Source of the DNA: Hypsibius dujardini
Taxonomy: Eukaryota; Tardigrada; Eutardigrada; Parachela; Hypsibiidae
DNA length: 64,000 nucleotides
Assembly: GCA_001579985.1 (NCBI GenBank)
Contig: LRSR01000366.1
Coordinates: 1 to 64,000, forward strand
Reading direction: 5' to 3'
Of the stretch, positions 58,750 to 64,000 are shown one piece after another; position 1 is the stretch's first letter, and each line of letters starts with the position of its first letter. A model generated the notes under the pieces. That model had not been told where the DNA came from. It did no database searches and saw only the letters and a list, made by a program, of their open reading frames with translations. A program made the position numbers and the translations under genes.

Positions 58750-59102
58750 ATGCAATCTAAAATGAATTTAGAAAACGAGACTCGCGGCAAAGAGTGCCGT
58801 AGTCGTTTGGAAACAGTTCAAGAAGTTGGGGTAAGGGAAGGAAGATTGCAATCATAACAAGGAACACCAGTTTTGAAAATATCTTTCCTTTATGTTTTTT
58901 TTACCTGCGCTGACTCAAATTTTAATTTAGAACCGATTAACATTAACAGGAATTCGGCGTTGCTGATCACATCATGATGTCCCAATGCTGCCGTGCCTTT
59001 CAAATTCAAGCACAGTACGGTACAGCGGATGAAGATTATGATTATCTTAATTTACGACAAGATAAAGGATGCCCAACATCAGTCAACAATTTTGCCGAGT
59101 AA
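58750..59102 (+). CDS. Possible small two-exon gene, 77 residues
   Basis: Exon 58750-58830 (MQSKMNLENETRGKECRS through ETVQEVG) ends at a good donor (GGG|GTAAGG). An acceptor (TTAACAG) leads to 58950-59102, in frame, reading EFGVADHIMMSQCCRAFQIQ, then TADEDYDYLNLRQDKG and a stop after NNFAE. Composition is protein-like and phases agree, but the gene is short and has no known domain. The start could be 58750 or 58762. Confidence 0.3.
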
Positions 59103-59242
59103 CAAATAAAATACAAATAGGAAACAAAATTGTTTGGAAGGGTGAGAGTTGAAACAGCAGCAAGAAAGTCCTTAAATTCACACAAGAAAATGTGTGTGCA
59201 TGCGGTATGCGGAAATTAAGAAAAAACTCTGTTAGATTCTTT

Positions 59243-62200
59243 CTAAATGTGAACTGTCTGTTCCTGTTGCTTCTCTCGAGAGATGTCGCCCTTTTGCGCG
59301 GGATAGACCGGCAGGTCTATATCACCTGGCGCAGCTTCTACTTCCAGAACGGCGTCACCGCCACTGCCGTTCTTTTCGGCGGCTGCTTGGGCGTCCAATT
59401 TCTGGAGGAAGCCCTTGCAGAGGTGGTTGACAATCCCGGTCCCCAGAACGTCCCCGAGGATGTTGACCGTTGTTCGGAATCTGTCGCTGTAAATTTTTTG
59501 GAAAATAATTTTTTTATGTCCGCTATACACACCACGTACTGATAAATTTGGGCAGGGTGTAGTCTTACAGCAACCAGTCGACCGCTAAAATGGAACCGAC
59601 AAACTCTGAGGAAACACCAACGGCGTCCAACACCATCACCTAAATTACGGATGAAAAAAATATACTTGATAATTTTTTTATATTTATGTACATACCAGGC
59701 CAGTTCCGTAAAATTTATTGTCTTACCAATGTTACAAGACCGGCTTGGGGAACACCGGCAGCGCCAATGGCAGCCGCAGTTGCCGTTATACTGCAGAATA
59801 CAAAATGAAATGTGAATACTTCTATACATTATCTTTGTAACTTCCATCGTAGCAATCAGTTGTACGAGGAGAATGTTATATTTCTATAGCCGCTCTCTTT
59901 TTGGGACCTCTGTCTAGCTACTTAACAATTCCAGTATGGTGCGACCTTTCCTGTACATTAAAATATATTTTTCTGATCACCTATCCTATCCCATATTCAA
60001 TTTTCAGTCGATTGCCATTAACAAATCTGGGGGCGGAGCCAAGTGTATTTTTGTAAAGATGGGAAATGCTAAATTAATCATTATTCCGCCCTCCAACCCC
60101 CAAAAAATGTATAAATTTATGAACAATTAAACATTTATAAAATGTTTAAACAATTAATAAAATCAAAATATAATGAAAATCGATTCGAAATAGAGTTTTG
60201 GATAGGACGCTCTCCAGAAACGTATGTTCTAATTTATAGGAAAGCTCGCATTATTCTTGATTTTTTAAGTGGCTAGAAATTATTTATCAAAACGAGATGG
60301 CTCAAAATGGGCCATGGTTTGTCAACTCGTACGAGGTCTACTAGCACATACGTTTATCGATACGTTGCCTCACCTTACGGCTACAATACGGCCAATTGTG
60401 AGCTCGGTGCCTTGAGTCTGCGCGACGAAAATGGCCGCCACGGCCTCGTAAAGAGCGGTCCCGTCCATATTGATGGTGGCACCTATACGAAATTATCCAA
60501 ATTGAATTTCAGAGGGACAGTGCCTTAAATTATCAAATGAAATCCTTTCTGAAAATCAACGTTTTTACAGTCAAAATAAGGAAGTTGGAACCTTCCATTG
60601 TTTTCCCAACTTTGAAATTCTGCCACAAAAAAGTTATTGAGACCAACAACGCTGAAATAAATTTTGAAAACTATCATCAATGTGACTCTATTAATAAATT
60701 CTAAAGTGGAATCAATTTGAATTTGGCATCTAAAAAACTTCCCAAATAAGTTCATCGTATGACTAGTGTTCACGTATGACTTCTCACAATTTGGTTCAAA
60801 ATATGAAATGTCAACCCTGTTAGCATTATAATTATAATTATGGCTATATTGGAGAACCGTATCACTTACCAATTGGCAATACAAACCGTGATATCCTAAA
60901 AGAACGAAAAATGTGTTGTTAATTGATAGCGCGACTGCATATTTAGCAAATGAAAGCTGCAACAATTGTTTGGCAATCAATCCGGAATGCTCTGACCTGG
61001 GGTCCACGCCGTTGTTGACCTCACAGCACTCAATGGTGATGGGAAGGGTGGCGGAACTCGAGCTGGTGGCGAACCCCGTTGCGAACGCTCGTGTCGCGCC
61101 GGCCAAAAATGAGAAGGGGTTTTTCCGGGTGAAGCCGAAGTATGTCAGCGGAAGTAGAACTAGTCCGTGAATGAACAATCCTGCCTGAAATATTTTCAGT
61201 TTTACTTATTATATGACGTATCAAAGCATATTCACTCTACGCGATAAATACACCCTGCACTAACCTAATTACCTAGCGCAGGACTTATTTGGTGCATTAT
61301 TCAATTGCCGAATTCAGAATCATTTGGAAACATTTTTTTCATCATTGGGGACAGCTATTCAAAATTATTTTGTTACGAACAGTTTATACGATTATAAGGT
61401 TATTTTTATTACATTCTTCTCTCATGAGATGACCAAAATTATTATATTTTAAAATATAATTTGTGGAAGAACTTTGTGGTTCGCTAAATACATTAGGATG
61501 TTCCTTACCATTACTGTCGCGAAGTACAACCCCAACTGGAATCAAAATAACACGGTTAGTCATTAGAAAATGTAAACAATTACCCAGTCAACGAAGAATG
61601 GTTGTAAATGTACACGATTTTTTGTAAAAATAATGCGTCGTTACCTGAGCAATCATAGCTCTAAAATCTTCCACCTTCAAGATTTGCCCCGCCACCACGA
61701 AGCAAATGCCGACCGGTGATAGCCTAGATGAGGAAGAGTGTCTAGTGAACTTTGTAGCGATGTGGCTGTACTTAAATCACGTTCTCAATTCTCACTCTTT
61801 TAATTAGGAATTAATCAATATTTACAAATACATGTGCTTACTTCATCACCAGGCCGACAAACAGCATCATGACCTCGTTGAGGCTCAGGAAAAAATCGGC
61901 CAGCGGTTTCCCTTTGATGCCCATCTTACTGATGGTTAAACCTATAAAACCAGAAGAAATTACAATTCATTGTGGCAGCTGTAGTTCCAGCTTAATCTTC
62001 AGGGATTTCAGGGATTCATCCCTTTAGTGCGTTTCCTTTTTGATGAAGTTGATGGGAAGTAATCATTATTTTCACTCTTGCAAAGTGGTAATAAATACTG
62101 AATATTTCAGGTTTTTTTGGTTCGGTCATTGTCATTAATTGTCATTGATGTGTTGATTTTCATCAACACAAATTGAATATTAAAATACACGCCATGATAA

Positions 62201-63913
62201 TCCCATTAAAACACTTGCGTATACCGTCGACAAACATATAACAAAATAATTACAAAAACTCACCGAAAACGATGCTGAACACGACAACCCCCAGAATATT
62301 CATCCCCTCCACATACTTCGCCGGCCCAATCTTCCAAGTGTCCATGTCTGTTAAAGGGACATGACATCATTCCTCGTGCGTACAAAAGGCATATTTCACA
62401 AACCTGTCAGTGGGGGAGCGGTATAATTTTCGGGCCTCAGCGGCGGAAATTGGTTTTGCAATTTCAGTAAATATGCATCCAGCGTGTCATTGCCGGTGGT
62501 GAAATTGCCATACAGTAGGGTGATATTTTCCGCTTGTGCCGGTGGCCTTATCAAGGCCGTACGATACTGCAACAATTAATTTCATTCTCAACGAAAATAG
62601 GTTTTTTTTAATTTGTTCATAAAATAGTTGTACCAACTGTTAAACTATTCTATAACTCAATACTTTACTTGTGCAACACAGGCCTGTACGATATTTGGCG
62701 GGAACATATTCCTGATTAAATCCAAAAATGTATCCGCGGTCGTGGACGGTTCCAGGTCCACCTCAGGGAGTTTGGACTTTTCTATTTGCGCGCTTTCATA
62801 GCTTCCAGGTTTGATGATAGTGACCAGGGCAATGCCCAAAAGAACGGCCAAAATGGTTGTGGTCATGTAGTAGGTGACGGCCCTCATGCCAATCTGGCCG
62901 CTCGTTTGCGACTCCATCTGAGCGAGGCCGTTGATTAAAGATGACACGATCAAGGGTAGGATGACTACCTTCAGCATGTTAAGGAAGATTTCTCCGATGA
63001 AAAAAACGTACATAGTCTTTCGCTGGTCCTTGTGAATATCCGCTGCTCGGAGGCCAAAACCAAGAGCTGAAAATAACAGGAGCATATCGAATCAATCCAC
63101 ACAGACGTGCAGACAACTGGAAGAGTAAGCAGAAAAAAAAGAAAGACATGTGACAGGCAGGCAGACATACAGACAGACCGACAGACACACAGACACACAG
63201 ACACACAGACACACAGACACACAGACACACAGACAGAGTTCAGAATACCATCTAATGGATAGATGGATGGATGGATGGACAGACAGACAGACAGACAGAC
63301 AAACAAACAGACAGGCAGACAGGCAGGCAGGCAGGCAGACGCGCACTCAGACAGGCACGCAGACCAAGCGGAGGTATCAAAGCCTTGACACCCCAATAAA
63401 AAACTACGAATCAAATCGTGGAAAATGAGAAATGGCATCGAAAGTGGTCGTAAAACGTTTTTGGAAAAGTGGCTAGATTGACGTTTAAAATAGCATAGTA
63501 TCTATTGCCTTACCAATTCCTGCTCCTATTGAGCCCAACATCAGAAGCAGCTGCAAATTTCCTTTCATACATCCCAAAACCTTTTTCGCAGTCGTTCGTG
63601 CTCTCATTTTTCGCAGGTGAACAGCAACGTTTTGAAGAAGATCCTCCTTCGCAGATCCAAACAAATAGCCAGGATCAGACAGCAAATCGCAATTCCTAAC
63701 AGGTTCTTCACGCAATAAACAATTTCCACGGTTGTCCTCGTTGCTGCTGCTTGTCGTCACAACCAATTCCTTCCGACAATCGCGACTGTGGAATTCCGGT
63801 GTAAACTGCGGATTATAGCTCGGACTGCGTGCCGAAGGAGCCATAACTTTTGACACGTACTTTTCACGGGTATATCCTATAGCATACGGATAACCACTAG
63901 GACCCGGCACTAT
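59243..63913 (-). CDS. SLC1-family excitatory amino-acid transporter (EAAT), at least 13 exons
   Basis: Na+-coupled glutamate/aspartate uptake at the plasma membrane. Exons in transcript order: 63514-63913, 62669-63066, 62404-62566, 62264-62347, 61842-61941, 61645-61723, 61509-61535, 60997-61184, 60870-60895, 60374-60482, 59727-59790, 59569-59639, 59243-59486. All junctions are GT-AG and keep frame. Motifs: [18 protein letters not shown], an Asn-glycosylated loop ([10 protein letters not shown]), [12 protein letters not shown] (HP1), [14 protein letters not shown] (TM7), GAAGVPQAG (HP2) and [17 protein letters not shown] (TM8). That last motif has the Asp, Arg, Thr and Asn that bind acidic substrate; Arg rather than Cys or Thr favours glutamate/aspartate over neutral amino acids. 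The first in-frame ATG (63844) gives about 627 residues, long at the N-terminus. An AG at 63914 suggests an upstream exon outside the window. Confidence 0.95.
60505..60740. repeat. Fragment of the 43.8-kb MITE family in an EAAT intron
   Basis: CCATTGTTTTCCCAACTTTG, GAAATTCTGCCA and AAATTTTGAAAACTATC correspond in order to the right arm near 44238-44310. Only one arm is clear. Confidence 0.5.
63130..63355. repeat. ACAG/ACAC/GATG/CAGG microsatellite cluster in an EAAT intron
   Basis: The order is CAGACACA repeats (63180-63232), ATGG repeats (63255-63280), CAGA repeats (63280-63320) and CAGG repeats (63320-63340). Frames across it translate to Cys/Val/Ser repeats and are not genes. Confidence 0.9.
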
Positions 63914-64000
63914 CTACCCAAAGAGATATGCACAACAATAACCACGCTTGATATGGCGCTCGCATATAAACAAGATATCGCCGCAAGAATCGCAGGTTGA

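Noticed and set aside
62971-63438. Cys/Val/Leu-rich frames over 63.1-63.4 kb
   Set aside because: Translations of CAGA/ACAC microsatellite DNA within an EAAT intron.
1-64000. Endogenous viral or LTR-type elements
   Set aside because: No reverse transcriptase, integrase, capsid or envelope-like frame and no long direct terminal repeats were recognised.

Overview
The window is a piece of an intron-rich animal genome. Coding sequence is broken into many exons with GT-AG junctions, introns run from about 50 bp to 4 kb, and the AT-rich gaps are full of small inverted-repeat transposons and degenerate CAGA/TCTG microsatellites. The proteins point to an ecdysozoan: the AIP1 homologue reads most like the arthropod protein. 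A signal-peptide LEA-like protein next to a spherulin-4-like gene makes a tardigrade the best guess. That placement is inference, not proof. No viral or LTR-type element was recognised.

Layout. 0.1-4.1 kb (minus): WDR1/AIP1 actin-disassembly WD40 gene in 12 exons. 4.8-6.35 kb: long inverted-repeat element carrying a second, perfect-ended foldback. 6.5-9.1 kb (plus): an F-box-like gene whose open frame is split by a 1.1 kb hAT-type MITE, itself carrying a piggyBac-like MITE. 9.2-11 kb: short interspersed repeats. 11.5-12.2 kb (plus): secreted two-module PAN/apple-like protein. 12.4-13.6 kb: decayed mariner. 13.6-15.8 kb: repeats. 15.8-23.1 kb (minus): LZTS/Fez1-family coiled-coil gene in 6 exons. 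23.1-36.5 kb: gene-poor and repeat-rich, with one candidate small secreted protein at 34.84 kb. 36.5-38.7 kb (minus): small putatively N-myristoylated protein. 40.8-43.3 kb (minus): two related Pro/Gly-rich disordered proteins. 44.5-45.6 kb: traces of a pogo/Tigger-like transposase. 46.3-48.1 kb (minus): signal-peptide LEA-like protein ending in a KDEL-like tetrapeptide. 49.2-51.4 kb (minus): spherulin-4-like secreted protein. 54.7-56.8 kb (minus): divergent rhodopsin-class GPCR. 58.7-59.1 kb (plus): possible 77-residue gene. 59.2-63.9 kb (minus): SLC1 excitatory amino-acid transporter in at least 13 exons.

The housekeeping genes (AIP1, LZTS, SLC1) are intact in every exon junction checked. 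No operon logic is expected. The one suggestive grouping is the LEA-like and spherulin-4-like pair, about 1.1 kb apart on the same strand. Both carry signal peptides, and both belong to families tied elsewhere to dormancy or desiccation. At least six families of short inverted-repeat elements are present. Three hAT-type copies keep recognisable 8-bp target duplications. One of these is placed so that splice sites at its edges would remove it in frame, which resembles intron birth by transposon insertion.
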